DNA of 64,000 bases from Siphonodentalium dalli (taxonomy: Eukaryota; Mollusca; Scaphopoda; Gadilida; Siphonodentaliidae), in the NCBI GenBank assembly GCA_032622095.1, contig CP136063.1, forward strand, positions 79,151,980-79,215,979, written 5' to 3'. Below, piece by piece: positions 22,471 through 34,739 of this stretch. Positions within the stretch are counted from its first letter, which is position 1; each line of letters starts with the position of its first letter. The translations under genes and the position numbers were made by a program. Below the pieces are notes generated by a model. That model was not told where the DNA came from and ran no database searches. It worked only from the letters and a program-made list of their open reading frames with translations.

Positions 22471-22814
22471 TTCCAACTTTCCAAACACTAGCGAGAAGAA
22501 CGCAATTTATTTTACCATATGCGCAAAAAACATACTGAAAACACATCGGGACACGGATTTCCCATGAAGATAACTGTTGTGGTTGTCACAAATAAGTTCC
22601 ACATCTCTGGTCTTTCAACCACAATTAGACAGCAGAGCTGGCCACAATTCAATTAAAACAGGTTTGCGATATGAAAGAACAATTAATCAATCATGGTTCC
22701 AACCTCGGATGGCACGAATGTCCGCATTTGTCAAGTCAATCCATATAATAACAAATTTTACGGACTGTATGTGCCTCTCATGTCGAGGCTTACGCAAACG
22801 ATGTAAATTTACTA

Positions 22815-23375
22815 CCTTACTCGTATTTAAATTCGCACAGTACTATTTTCGCGCACCCAATGGTGCGCGAATTTAAAACACCGAAAAATAGTACGACTCC
22901 CAAGCTTGATCTGAACGGCAGTCCATATGAAATACAAGAGGGCTATGTTGCTGAATTTACATATATTATGAACGGTTGAATAGACAATTGCGCCTATACA
23001 TGTATTATGCATATATTTACATTGGGTCGACCGCTATCAAGACCATTGCTCTCAATGCCAAGCGACAAATCATGGTAACATTGTTGAAATGCTTGTATAA
23101 GAAATACTAAAATTTCCAGGTCGCCAAAAAAATATGATATATGTAGTTACTAGGTTATTGTCAACACGGTGTAAATCCGAAGCGATTGTGTTAATATACA
23201 CATATACTATCTCCTGCAATGACTAAGAACCGAAACTTCATCAGCTCCAAGATATACGAAAATATCACGGAAATATTACGAAAATATTTTTTGTCAGCTA
23301 GGTGCGCGAGTTTAAAATGCGCGAATTCAAAACTGAGCAAAACATAGTATTGCGCGAATTTAAATACGAGTAAGG
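22815..23375. mobile_element. 561-bp MITE, Tc1/mariner-like, TA target duplication
   Basis: The terminal inverted repeat CCTTACTCGTATTTAAATTC starts at 22815. Its inverse (AAATACGAGTAAGG) ends at 23375, with TA on both outer sides (22813-22814 and 23376-23377). Arms of about 37 bases continue through GCGCAATACTAT. Internal palindromes include GCGCGAATTTAAA blocks near 22862 and 23300. There is no transposase. TA target and AT-rich termini suggest a Tc1/mariner-derived non-autonomous element. Confidence 0.75.
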
Positions 23376-24033
23376 TAAATGTTTTCAACTTGTCAAATAC
23401 TAGCGAGACGAACGCTTTTTATTTTGCCATATGCGCGAATAACACAAACAACGTTCTGTATTATAACATGCCGAAAACAGAACGGGACCCAGTTTTTTCT
23501 TTTTGACGCGGTTACCTCTATCAGTTCATTCATTTTTCCCAAGAAAATACAGTTCACATATAAGAATTAAGTATGTCATGTTTTTATACATTGTTACAGG
23601 TTTGTTTGATTTGGTGCCTAACTATTTTTAGCTGTTATACTGTGGCCTAGTATATACTTACCTATATTTACACTATCTACTCCCCTCGAGTTATATCCAA
23701 TGAAAAGAAATGTCGTGGCGGCCACAAGTAGGTGTTTCAACATCTCTGGTACGTTGTAAAACACAGACAGTGGTGATGGTCACATTTTAGATAAAACAGA
23801 GATGTTATATGAAAGCACAATCAATCTCGTTCAAACATCGAATGGCAGTGCTACATAGCACGCCACAGTGACACTGATCAATACACATGCCACATCAAGT
23901 TGATGAAGATGTCGATGTTAGTGTAAACATATTTTTATTCCCAAATCCAAACATAATACACATAATACACAAATGACATAAATGTCGATGTTGGTTGTGG
24001 TCGACTGTGTATGGGCCTACAATAATTATTGTA

Positions 24034-24203
24034 TCATGGGCTCATCTTCCCCTTTGAATCCTGGATGACTGGGACTTCAGAGTATCTTGTAGTCCTGAGC
24101 AACTTGGGGTCCCAAGTCAAGACGATTGTGGCCGTCATAGTAAATTCAGCAAATGCCACACACGCTATTGCGGGAGAATCGCCGGAATTAACGTAAATGG
24201 GAT
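24034..24203 (-). pseudogene. Candidate PBP1-like receptor exon lacking a donor
   Basis: The minus strand carries, after a possible acceptor AAAATCATAG, an open stretch with NSGDSPAIACVAFAEFTM, TATIVLTWDPKLL and RYSEVPVI. 'C.A..EF...TI.LTW...LLR....VPVI' resembles the PBP1 segment aligned to 'VVAIVTCNTAKIV..AVPVI' in exon 12692-12435. No GT donor follows before the stop at 24034-24036. Either the exon is a pseudoexon or the resemblance is partial. It lies in the correct order upstream of 21164 and 20020. Confidence 0.35.
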
Positions 24204-24299
24204 CTATGATTTTACCCTCAAATGAATCGACATTTACATCCCCCCCCCCCATACAAAAAACACACGAGGAATGAAAACTACTAGTATGCATACACCCCA

Positions 24300-26990
24300 T
24301 TCCAATTTACAAATTGTCCCAAATATCGGTTATTAATAGCAAGAAGTATCAATTTATCGTTTTATTTTATGGAAAGTTGAAACACGATGACTGCATGACT
24401 GAAATAAAATAAAGTGTACTGTATAAAAATATCTCAATCACGAGTGTTATTCTCGCCGGTTAATTCAAACTATATATAGTGGAAATCTTGTGACCTTATT
24501 CTATGAAGTAGAGAATATAGAAACCAACAACATTTGAGTAAAGTCTACCTTTCATAGAAACCTAAATCAGCCATTTCTATAATATACAATCGAATATGCA
24601 GCAAGTTATTTATTTTTCCTCTTGTGTTATATATGTATACGCAAAATATACGACTATGGAATATTTAAGTAAAACATATTGTGTATTCTTGCTCAGATAA
24701 TCCCGACTGATACGCTTTCGAGAACCAGCCCCCTCCACCAATCATGGATGATGGGCGAAAATGTTATAATTCAAGTCTGTACATGCTAAAATTGTGACAG
24801 TTAGCCTGTGGTTTGAGAAACATATACTGTTCTGTAAATTCTTGTTGAACAATGGGGTCTCACTCTTTTGAATGTCAACGCTGTAAATGCATTATTTGTT
24901 TTGGCGCTGTAATGGATATTTGCATGGAAATCCCAATTGAATGTTATCACATGACCTCGCTCTCAAATTATCCGAGCAATCTCAACAAACCGGTATCGTA
25001 CTAAAAGAGCTTCAAATTCTTCATTAGTTATTTTTGTTTTGGATGACCTTGTTTCCAAGAAATGACGAGAAACAAATCAAGTATAAAAATCGACGGACTC
25101 AAATGAATTAAAACTCGTGAAAAACAGCAACAGATATCAAACAGGATTTATTCATTTCGGCATTCATGAAAGAAGACATGTTTATAACTGGCCTGAAATT
25201 TCTTGATATCAGTTAGTTTGATAATGGCTTATAACTACTCACTGGTCTCGTCTTTTGAAATGGACCGATCGCGCGCAGGCAATCAATGCTACCAATGATT
25301 GGTGTGACCATGTAAAATTCATCGAATACATGGATTTTACATACAGAAATTGCATACAAGTGTGTATGCACCCTAATGTTTGAAGTTATTTCCTTCATAA
25401 AAAGAGTCTTGGATAAGGAACCCTCTCAATACTTTAGAATATAGAATTAACTTTTAAAATAAAAAAATCATTCGGAATAGCGAACCTTCGGAATAGAGAA
25501 CATTCGGAATAGAGATATGTCTCCGATTTTACACCAGGCTGTATAAGATAAAAATGGTAACCAAAAAACAAGATTGAGAACAAGAAAGGATACTGTTTAG
25601 AGTTATACTGTTTGGAGTTAAAAATTGATGTTCGGTCAAAATCTATCCTCAACTTCCACTGAATATCTGCGGCCGAATTCTGGTCTCTGGTCTGGACCAG
25701 GTTTCGAGTAAACTATAGTCTAGACCAGGCCCAAACCACGGTGATCGCGATATGTTACCATGCTTCGGAGCGAGTAAGCTTGGATTATTGGTCCCCACTA
25801 GTCCGTATTCTCGTCTTTTTTAAACTCATGTTTACGTAAACCAAGGTTTGCCTTTTTATTATCATTCAAGCTTGTGTCGGTCTGTTCATAATTCGAACCA
25901 TGTGGTAACGTACAAGTTCTGGTAACAGAAACATATGTATTTTTTGGAAGCATTTATCTTTATGTTAACCAAATAGGAATGGTGTTTTATTGATATGCCG
26001 TGTAGACGAAAGATTATAATTATATACGAACTGGACAAAATTTAATATAATCGATAAGTATGTGCGTTATAGGTAATAGTCTACAACTGAGACATAGTAC
26101 CCCCCTGGTCTGAGATTTTTGTATAAACCCGAGACTTGAACCTGAGACGAGAATACCTATTTCTGCTTTCGCAGTAACGATACAGATTGGTAATTTGATT
26201 GTAAATCATGCGTGCGTGTATCTGGCTTTACAGTGGAGTTTTATTTATAACATCCTTGCCTTGTTTGAAAGCATATTACCGTTAGATGGATTAAGTCTGA
26301 TTTTCGTGCTATTATTTCTACGCACAATATGTTATCGATGGGTGAGGTTGACACGGATAAATAGGGAACGTAATCCGCATTGGATGCGGGTGTCCTCCGT
26401 TCCGTGTTTCTGAAATGAATGGAGGTCGGAGCTAGTTTTGAAAGTACTGATTCATCATTTGAGAATAAATTAGTGCTGGACTGGATATACAATATAACAG
26501 CAAAAACTCTCGAAATTATATTAAGACAAAACGAAAAATTGTGGTTCAATATAAGGAAATGTCCGATTAAATTGAATTATATGGGACCCCTGCTCTTGAT
26601 TAATGATCTATTTGGTCCAGTTTCTTAAGCCTGGACATTTGAAATTGGTTTATTTGTCATAATTTATCTTTAAACATGGATTTGGAAAAACATTACATGT
26701 ACTTGGCAATGGAAATATCTGCCATCGGGAGTGTGATACAACGCACCCATCTGGATTTTTGTTATACCCCCCCCCCCCCCCCCCCACCCCCACACAACCC
26801 CGTTGAGACTATTAAATTTTCTGGAAAATAAATTTCAATAACTTCAATCACGGCGATAGTTAGTTAGAATCTTTCTAAATTTTCAACTTATTGCAAATTC
26901 CCAATTCCGCGGAATTACATTGCACCTGTCACCCCATCACCCCAATGAATTGGAAATTTCCAACAGGTACCCCATTCAGTGCTCGCGCTG
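24300..26990. other. Non-coding stretch with low-complexity C tract
   Basis: Mostly unassigned AT-rich DNA. A C tract of about 20 lies at 26767-26786. GCGGCCGAATTCTGGTCTC (25669-25687) is an inverted match to GAGACCAGAATTCAGCCGC near 31960-31980, part of a small dispersed repeat. A minus-strand text near 25310-25250 (TPIIGSIDCLRAIGPF) resembles an early PBP1 segment, but it lacks convincing splice sites on both sides. Confidence 0.4.
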
Positions 26991-26994
26991 GACC

Positions 26995-27115
26995 GAAAGA
27001 TGTTGTGGCCAAAAGTTTAGCCAAAAGAAAAATTTATTAGCCAAATGAAAAAAACTTTGGTCAAATGTTTTTTGGCCAAATTAAAAAATTTGGCCAAATT
27101 AAATCCTCATTTTCT
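26995..27115. repeat. 'TTTAGCCAAA' degenerate repeat, copy 1
   Basis: Short irregular repetitions of AGCCAAA/TGGCCAAATTAAA in an A-rich context. A second patch with the same words, including TTAGCCAAACTTTTAGCCAA, lies at 31030-31120. Non-coding. Confidence 0.5.
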
Positions 27116-27119
27116 CGGT

Positions 27120-29190
27120 GCTTCACAATTAATGACTAAAATATTTGTTTTAAACTTTATTTGTTACTCAGAATAAAAACATAACTAAAACAACTTTAAC
27201 AACACTATTATACGAACATAGGTATGCGTTATATCGCACAGACAGATCAATTCATGTAAAGCATTAATACAAAATACGGCGGGATGTCACATCCAACCAT
27301 ATGCAAAAAGCCGTCGGTGAAAATCAAAGTCAGAAATGTTTCATCGCGAAGGCGATGGATTTTTCTGCTTTTGCTATGGTTGTTACTTGTATCTCCTTTA
27401 CGTTGTTACTCTCCTTCAACATTTGTTCAGATGCACTATGGGAGTTGTTACCTGAAACGAAATTCGCAAACATTAAACTAACAATCTATATAATTATAAT
27501 CACATAAATCCGCAAAACCAATTGCAATAACTCTATGTCGCTGACACCATGACGGTCGCTAACTATTGCTTATTATAGCAAGGTGATAATTGTTGAATAT
27601 CTATTGTATTCAAACCTTTTATGATGTTAAGCCATATGGTTATTGAACGGATGCAGTTTATGACACATTACGTAACCATTGAGTTAAGAATTGCTCGCCT
27701 GTACTTCCAATTAAGGAACAATGCATTTAGGTGTTTTATCTTACAGACTGCCTAATCAACAAAATATTACATAACCAGTGTACAGATTAAGCGCTTTGAC
27801 GATTAGGCTGGTTAAATGTTAGAGCTTACCTGTTGCTGTCTCGTGATGTTTTATTTATGTGAAGTGAATGTGAATGATGGATGCTATTCCGATCCGCCAA
27901 TGTATTGGACATTACAAAAATACTCCATAAAACAACAGCGTCATCACTAGGTATTCATTGTGCCCATTGATAACAACTCTCTTCAAAGTATACATGTTTA
28001 CATAGTCGGTGTCATCGACCGCGTATAAACACAAATCTGCATATTTATTGGACCGTTACGGTACGATATTTCGGAATACGAAATACTTTCGTCGCCTAAC
28101 TTCGTCTTGAATGTCGATCTATTCAGCGCTTTTTGGTTTAAACAATATTTATTTCTTCCCAAAAAGATATAATTATAAAACATGACGCATGTATGAATAG
28201 AAGACTAGAAGGGGGGAAGAGGATTTGACAACAAGCATCAGATGCTTATATAGAGCCATCTCCTCAGAAAAGAACATATTACATATAGTGGTCAGTGAGA
28301 AGTGGAAGACAAGATTAAGTAAGAGGAAGATATACAGAGCATTATGAGAAGATTAATGAACTGATGGATTACAGTTGGGTGAGAACAGAGGGTGAAAAGG
28401 CAATCAGCACATATATTTACAATGATCACTTCTCTTATGCATGATACTATTTTGCATAGGAAAATTTAAAACTATGTGTAGAGTGGAGTCACTAGTTTGC
28501 CAGTACCTTTATATGGCTTTTTATTTTTGTTTTTTGTGCAGCATCGAGTTTCTGAAATTGTTACCACATTGTTAGCTATATATATCATTTATAGTTATAT
28601 CATTTTTGATTTGTGTCTCTGAAGATGATCAAATTCGAGCAGCTACTTATTGTGAGAAATACAATTGGCGACTAACGAACTCGATTGCTAGTTAGTATAA
28701 ATTTTCGAGTTGCCTCAAATATAGCCTTGTTAAGTCTGTTGGGGAATGAATAATCTACATTGACTGCTCCATTTCTGAATTGGTAACGATCTTAAAGGGA
28801 CACTAGGCATTCCATCGCAATTATCAGGATATACAAACTTAATCTCGCCATATATAAACTGTAATTTCATTGGGAAAACGGAGATTATTCCTAAAGTAAA
28901 TTCGGTATTTGACCTTGCCAACTATAGAATGCCAGTGATGGTTGGTTAGTCACACTGTTTAACTTATCATGTAACAATCCAAGCAAACGGATTTTTTGTG
29001 ACATCTAGGATCATTTGGAAAAAAATATCAGTGGTCATTGTCAACTTCCAAAATGAAGCCTAATATTATTATATAGAAACACATTTTTGTGTGGGACACC
29101 CCATTAACCAATTCTCGTGCACACGCAACAAAATGTAAGTGTCACATATTATTTTATCACAGAAATACACTGGTTATTGTTTGTTTTATA
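27120..29190. other. No recognisable gene
   Basis: AT-rich, with no splice-bounded exon or repeat family that I can recognise. Short open frames here are consistent with chance. Confidence 0.4.
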
Positions 29191-29199
29191 TGTGCACTA

Positions 29200-29570
29200 T
29201 AGCTATGAGGTGCACCAATATTCACAAGGTTGAACTTGCAAACAAACGAAAATCAAAGAAGCCTCTCGACATTCAAAATGAAAACATAAAGGAGTCGAGA
29301 AAGTCACCACGGAAGTCAGAGTGCAACTCAATTAGGATACTGTTCCATATGGAGTGTCTTGTCTGGAGGTGATAAATTCATCGCACTAAGACATTCAAGA
29401 AAACGAGTCGGAGAGCCATTAACTTTGTGTCAAACCCAAGATGCTTCTAAAGCTCTGCTCTGCATGATACATATTGATGAGTTTAGTTATTTGAGTGCAC
29501 GCCCAAACTGTGCCATTATAGACGGTAATGCATTGGTCCAACATATACGATACATTCAAGAGAATTTCAG
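29200..29570 (+). pseudogene. Exon-like coding remnant, unknown protein
   Basis: Two overlapping plus-strand frames together look coding. The first has TNIHKVELANKRKSKKP and ends HMECLVW. The second continues GDKFIALRHSRKRVGEPL, CQTQDASKALLCMIH and RPNCAIIDGNALVQHI, ending at ENF next to a strong donor A|GTAAGT (29571). A frameshift near 29360 separates them. The Lys/Arg-rich linker followed by a Cys-bearing stretch and an 'IIDGNALV' segment reminds me of large TE-associated proteins of bivalves, but I cannot name the family. Confidence 0.35.
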
Positions 29571-29999
29571 TAAGTTGTTGTTTTTTGTTTTGATTGTAAC
29601 CGCATTGATGTTGTGGTAGACCACTAAAAGTTAATGCAAAAATACACTTTGTATATAATTATCTATATTTAAATAAATTGCTGTCTATATGGGTATATGT
29701 GTGGAAATTCCCGGTACTCGACATGAACACAAATGTATTACATGTATAGTGTATTCATTTGAGCATGCATAATGCAGGATTGAGGGTCTTATTTCTCAGT
29801 ATCATGAATTTAAGATAATCTGTAAAAATAAAAAGAACCGAAAACAACAATATAACAGCGAACTAAACAAGGTTTTTTTTATGTGAAAGTTATTAATTAT
29901 CAATATATCAGAATACTAGACACATTTATTCAGTCAAATATTTTTTCAAAAACTTGGCATGTTCGCATTTTGGCTATTTGTATGAGTGAAATGTTAGCA

Positions 30000-30200
30000 T
30001 TTTGGGACAATTGTATAGTATATTTAGATCACGCCACGAGTTTCTGCCTAGCTGCATGATTTATGCCACTTTTGTGAGCCGATTTTGCGATAGACATGTA
30101 TTTATTACCCGGAGGAAATTTCATGATTGGAAGCGACTGAAAGCCAAATCCGCTCAAAAAGTCGCCTGCTGTGGAATACTTAATTAATAAGCCACTTTTG
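30000..30200 (-). pseudogene. Degraded relative of the 21.1 kb receptor exon
   Basis: On the minus strand this contains GAAATTTCCTCCGGGTAAT and AAATCGGCTCACAAAAGTGG, matching both 1.5 kb and, more distantly, the NFSWLNVYCD..SQKSQKSC exon at 21164-21016 (compare VYRKIGSQKWHKSC in one frame here). Several stops are present. Same strand as the other copies. Confidence 0.3.
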
Positions 30201-30414
30201 GTTTACATGATTAGAACACATTTATCATATTGTGACGGTAAACAGGTGTTGTTACAGTACTATAAATTAATCACAAGCTTTCAAACCACGAAATACTAAC
30301 ATCATTGGTTGTCACACATATTTAGTTGCAGAGAAAATGCTAGCATTTTTGTCGAAAATACATCACAATCTGAATTATTCGGACAACCAATTCGGATTCA
30401 AACGGAACCATTTG

Positions 30415-30710
30415 ACAGATGGATGTGTGTATGCGCATTGAACGAAACCATTCGCCATTATGCCTCCAATGTTACCGCCGCTTTGTGTGCTTTGTGGACG
30501 CAAGCAAGGCATTTGATCATGCAGAGTTATTCGATATTCTTCAAGAGTGAAACGTTCCATCTGATATAGTACGTTTGTTGAAAGACTGGTTGAAAACTGA
30601 AACATTCAACGTTCGCTGGGGATCATCCTATTCATAAAACTTCCAACCACTCAGTTGAGTTAGACAGGATAGTATATTTCGCAAAATTTCAGGAGGCTCC
30701 AGTCATGGAA
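30415..30710 (+). pseudogene. LINE reverse transcriptase fragment
   Basis: The plus strand reads VCFVDASKAFDHAELFDILQ, a stop, NVPSDIVRLLKDWLKTETF, NVRWGSSYS and, after more stops, VRQDSI. FVDASKAFD is the first catalytic-Asp motif of RT. VRQ.GI is the degenerate form of the (N)G(V)RQGG(I) motif. The YADD box and the rest are missing. About 100 codons with at least three stops, from a LINE lineage distinct from the element at 47 kb (FLDVWKAFD). Confidence 0.75.
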
Positions 30711-31143
30711 GGGTTAAACATATATGGCTAATTATAACTCCAATTTAGACCCACAATTATGACGGAATATGGAATGGAGTAATGTAGGCCGATAAATACA
30801 ACACACATTGATAGACTAGATTCATATTCTCTGAAAGAACATGCCAAAGTAATACACTGAAGTGAGAGAACGCTCTTTACGGTTTTGTCACATCAGGAAA
30901 AAGGGAATGAGGGACGCTCTGTAATGTTCCATATACTGATGAAAAGGCAAGGTCTGACTTTTATGAATTATATAACTTAGTCTAGTCTTATTCCAGATTA
31001 GTTTTTCTGCGGAATAGTACAACCATGAAAAAAATGTTTAGCCAAACTTTTAGCCAAATGAAATTTTTATTAGCCAAATTCGAAAAACATTGGCCATTGC
31101 CCATTGGCCAATTCGGCCACATACAGCGCGAACACTGTTTGCG

Positions 31144-31421
31144 AATATTGTTTGTTCAGATCAAGAACCAACTATATATTGTTCAACTTTGAGTCAAAAT
31201 ATTACACAGAAATTACATTCAGCTCTTGAAAACATTTCGAACCATTATTACAACTGGAAATAATGAGGTCCTCATTATTTCCAGTTGTTGGAAATTCCCA
31301 CCTGATATCCCCTATAATAATGGTTCGAAATGTTTTCAAGAGCTGAATGTAATTTCTGTGTAATATTTTGACTCAAAGTTGAACAATATATAGTTGGTTC
31401 TTGATCTGAACAAACAATATT
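31144..31421. mobile_element. Near-perfect 107-bp inverted repeat with nested 37-bp palindrome
   Basis: Left arm 31144-31250 (starts AATATTGTTTGTTCAGATC) is, by eye, an exact reverse complement of 31315-31421. Inside lies a second palindrome, 31251-31287 (CAACTGGAAATAATGAGG, then TCCTCATTATTTCCAGTTG). The single-stranded form would be a double hairpin. Absence of decay implies recent origin. It may be a young foldback transposon or a replication-template-switch palindrome. The target duplication is unclear. Confidence 0.8.
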
Positions 31422-31448
31422 TTACACTATACATTGATTGTAAAGGAC

Positions 31449-31800
31449 GCCAGTGGTCCCATCGGTAGAATGCTCGGGGCATTATGCCACCATTTGCCGT
31501 CTAGCGCTGACGAAGCTGGTTCGAATGCCGACAAGCGCGGATTCGCGATCCACTCTAAGTGAGGATAATTTTATTCGTGTATCTGGGCAAGTTTGTCGGT
31601 CCCTTTCCGGGGTCGGTGGTTTCTACACACAGCGGAGTGATTTCTGGGTGAAATTTACTCTCTGCGTCGACTTTCCTCCACCCGTAAAACTGACAACGTC
31701 GAGACATCCGCATAGGGGGTGAGAAATCCGCACCACTCCTGCCCGTGATCCCTGTCGAACGGCGATGGCATAAAGATACCGCTATACAACATGGAAATAA
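31449..31800 (+). mobile_element. tRNA-derived SINE
   Basis: The 5' end is tRNA-like. A GTGGTCCCATCGGTAGAATG stretch (box A region, about 31454-31466) is followed by GGTTCGAATGC (box B, 31518-31528) at tRNA-like spacing, the internal RNA polymerase III promoter. A tRNA-unrelated body continues with GTCGGTCCCTTTCCGGGGTC and GACAACGTCGAGACATCCGC and ends near CTATACAACATGGAAATAAG. G+C content is clearly above the surroundings. SINEs are moved by LINE machinery. The body is consistent with conserved-core SINEs of molluscs, though the core name cannot be fixed by eye. Confidence 0.7.
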
Positions 31801-31989
31801 GCCGCTTTCACGTGCTCAGGTTTATAGACACCAACACACCAATCTCGTTGATTGTCGTTAATTGTACAATAATGCGCCGATCCCAGCTTGGGACCAGGTG
31901 GTTTCGCGAGACCAAGTCCTGACATGGAACACCGTGATTATTAATGTGGTCTAGACCTGAGACCAGAATTCAGCCGCTGATGTTCTGTT

Positions 31990-34290
31990 GAATTGCCTTC
32001 CATTGTGTTACTCGAGTTCAATGTTCATTCTACTGATATGCTGTAATAGTGATATACTCGTACCGTGCTAGTTCAAAATATATAGCTGGAAGGATTGTGT
32101 GGGACTTGAATGCAGTCATAGTGCTCGTTTCTTAGAATACAGTGAAATGACATCTGCATACAGCGATGTATTTATAGTTAGAGTAACATGAATTATCCAT
32201 ATACAATATGTTTACCCTCAGGATTTGATATCTTACCTGTTCTTCTCATCTATACAGCCAGTACTGCATATATTACTAGTAACCGTTATTTTACCAATTA
32301 ATGGTATTTATTATCTTGGCCAGTTCAGAATGCCTTGATGGAGGGCGACCTCAGCGCACCTTATAAATGTTTACTTGTATGCGTTAACATATTTTATGTA
32401 CTTCACATCTATTCGTTGAGTACAGTAAATCTAGTAACTGTTATTTTCATCAATCATATGCGTTTTTATTAGTTTATGACCAGGTATTGTCAATTATGTA
32501 TATACGGCTATTTACTTTGGAAATATATCTGACGGCTCTCACTGTAACACAGCGCCATGACACACTCGTTCGATGACGTTCACCTTGACACATATGTGTA
32601 GTTCTTTATTTAGTTCACATCAATACAATGTTATTCCATATGAGCAATTATTTCTGTTTTGGTGTCCATGCTTCCAACAGATCAGTATCGGATAATATTT
32701 CAAATTCAGATTCGGTCGCTGATTCTGGTTATATCATCCAGTTCAGTTCGGCAATTCTTCCAACAAATATCCTAGCCAACTCCTTATATTAATTAAGAAA
32801 GATACGCTTGTTGAGCGATTTCACTTAGTAAACATTTTACTCAACTCGTTGTGTGGTAATAGTTTACTCAACGCTTTAGTCAACGTTGCTTGGTGGTGTA
32901 CTTACACTATCGGATGAGTACAATATAAGTCAACGAGATGTTCGGTGTACCGGTTGGGTTGTTAAGATACAACAATGGCATCACTTATATAGCATACCGT
33001 TTCTCCACACCATCATAATCGGAAAAAAAGTGGTAACTGAGTAATCTAAACTTTGATTCAGCTGCAGTGCATGTAGGAACACTAGGACCCAAAATATTTG
33101 CTGCCAACATAATTTTTCATTAATACGTATTAGGGTACATGAAAATAACAAGGAAGTTAATTAGTGGGGTGAACAAGGGGTCCTACCAGCCCATGGACTA
33201 CGTGGGCTTATTTCTTAATCAAATAATCCAATATGAACCTTTGTGAATAGTATAGGAAATGTTGGAATGCCACGTGATGATATTTCTACCAACCACAGTG
33301 CTTTGACTATTGCAAATGCATGTAGCACAAATGCCAGTAATGTCGACATGAAGACACCTTCAATTTCAACACCACTGTACCAGTCAACAATAATGTGACA
33401 CAATCAGTGACACATAATTGTACAGACGTGTAAATCGGTCCTATACTATCAGATTAGGAGTTGTAAATATCACAGATAAAACTTGGACAATCACGTATAA
33501 ATTCGGCGTATCTTAAACTGAAATAGATAAATGATTTTAGCGCACTATTGATGAAGAGGTATTCGCTGAAAATATCGGATACTGGCTGGCAATTTCATAG
33601 AAATTATCACACACGCTAGTGCCGCCGCACAAACATGACAGATCATTATGTTGTGGTTTTGTGTGACATCTTTCACACATGTCTAGTGCACTCGAAATAA
33701 AAAGTAAAGGTCTACCGATGGGGCACTTGAATTATAACGTTGACATCAATAAAATCTATATTCAGCACCTAGAGCAGCAGTTCCAATGCGGAGATAATAG
33801 TTTTATCGGCATATTATGCCATTTGAATACGCGGCGTATATACTGCCATCTATTTTGTTGATCAGCAGATAGCTTAATGATCCAATTTAGGACACCAGTA
33901 TACTTGTTGTCATGCTGGTTTGTTATAGCAGTTATCAGTCCAACGCTCAGAGAACCCTGTATTTAGTTATCAGGTCCGACATGCCATTTGCCATAATGGC
34001 GTACATAGAGGATATCTAATGAGATTTTTGCAGACGAACAATTGTCCCCATACTCCGCTATTATTAAATTGTTTCAATTGTAGACCAATCGGCTATTTCC
34101 TCGGTGGATTGCTGCTTACACATTATCATTCGATATTGATAAGACCTATCTGATGTTATTCCCAATAAAAATGATGCCACCTACACTGCTAAAAAGTGGT
34201 TGAAGAACAAAGGCGAAAAACGATTAGTTATTCGTGGCTCAAACACGGTTGTAGAACCTAAATGATCTACAATTACTAAGATTTGGTTCT
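31990..34290. other. No recognisable gene
   Basis: AT-rich DNA with one short repeat fragment at 33205-33240 (GGGCTTATTTCTTAATC..AATATGAACC, related to 10285). No exon-like segment could be supported. Confidence 0.45.
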
Positions 34291-34349
34291 TGAACATTGA
34301 AGAAGAAACAGAGGTGTGTCTGAAGGAAGGTAGATACATTACAACTAAA

Positions 34350-34735
34350 CATCAATCATCACCACCATCATCGCTGTCGTCGTCACACTATTGTTGTCGT
34401 CGCCGTCGTAGTCATTGTAATCATCTCCGCCATCAGCCACACCATTGCCATCATTGCTGTCGTCATGCAGCTTGGTTATGATTATTATAGCCGTCGGTGC
34501 CCTCGTCATCGCCATCACCATCATGATAATCATTGGCGTCGGTGGCAGTCGGCCATCTGCGTCAATTACAACCTCCGTCGTCATCATTGAAGCCTACATA
34601 TATGTAGTCTTATCGTAATCACCGTTATTGTCATCTTCATCAGCCACCATCACTAAATTTCGTGCCGCCATCACCATCATCATCAACATTATCTAGTTAT
34701 AACACCGTTGTTGTCATTATTATAGCCGTCGAATA
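34350..34735. repeat. Degenerate ATC/GTC trinucleotide tract
   Basis: Interrupted CATCAC, CGTCGT and CATCAT triplets over almost 400 bases give His-, Ser- and Asp-rich open frames on both strands. The pattern is a decayed trinucleotide microsatellite, not a gene. Confidence 0.75.
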
Positions 34736-34739
34736 TGAC

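Noticed and set aside
25213-25398. Another receptor exon (text TPIIGSIDCLRAIGPF)
   Set aside because: Suggestive of a PBP1 start, but no convincing acceptor exists and the donor is ambiguous; left as a remark.
31451-31530. A tRNA gene
   Set aside because: Box A and box B are present, but the acceptor stem does not close and the sequence continues into a SINE body, so it is tRNA-derived and not a tRNA.
34290-34587. His/Ser-rich and Asp-rich open frames
   Set aside because: They arise from the decayed CATCAC/GTCGTC trinucleotide tract and occur on both strands.
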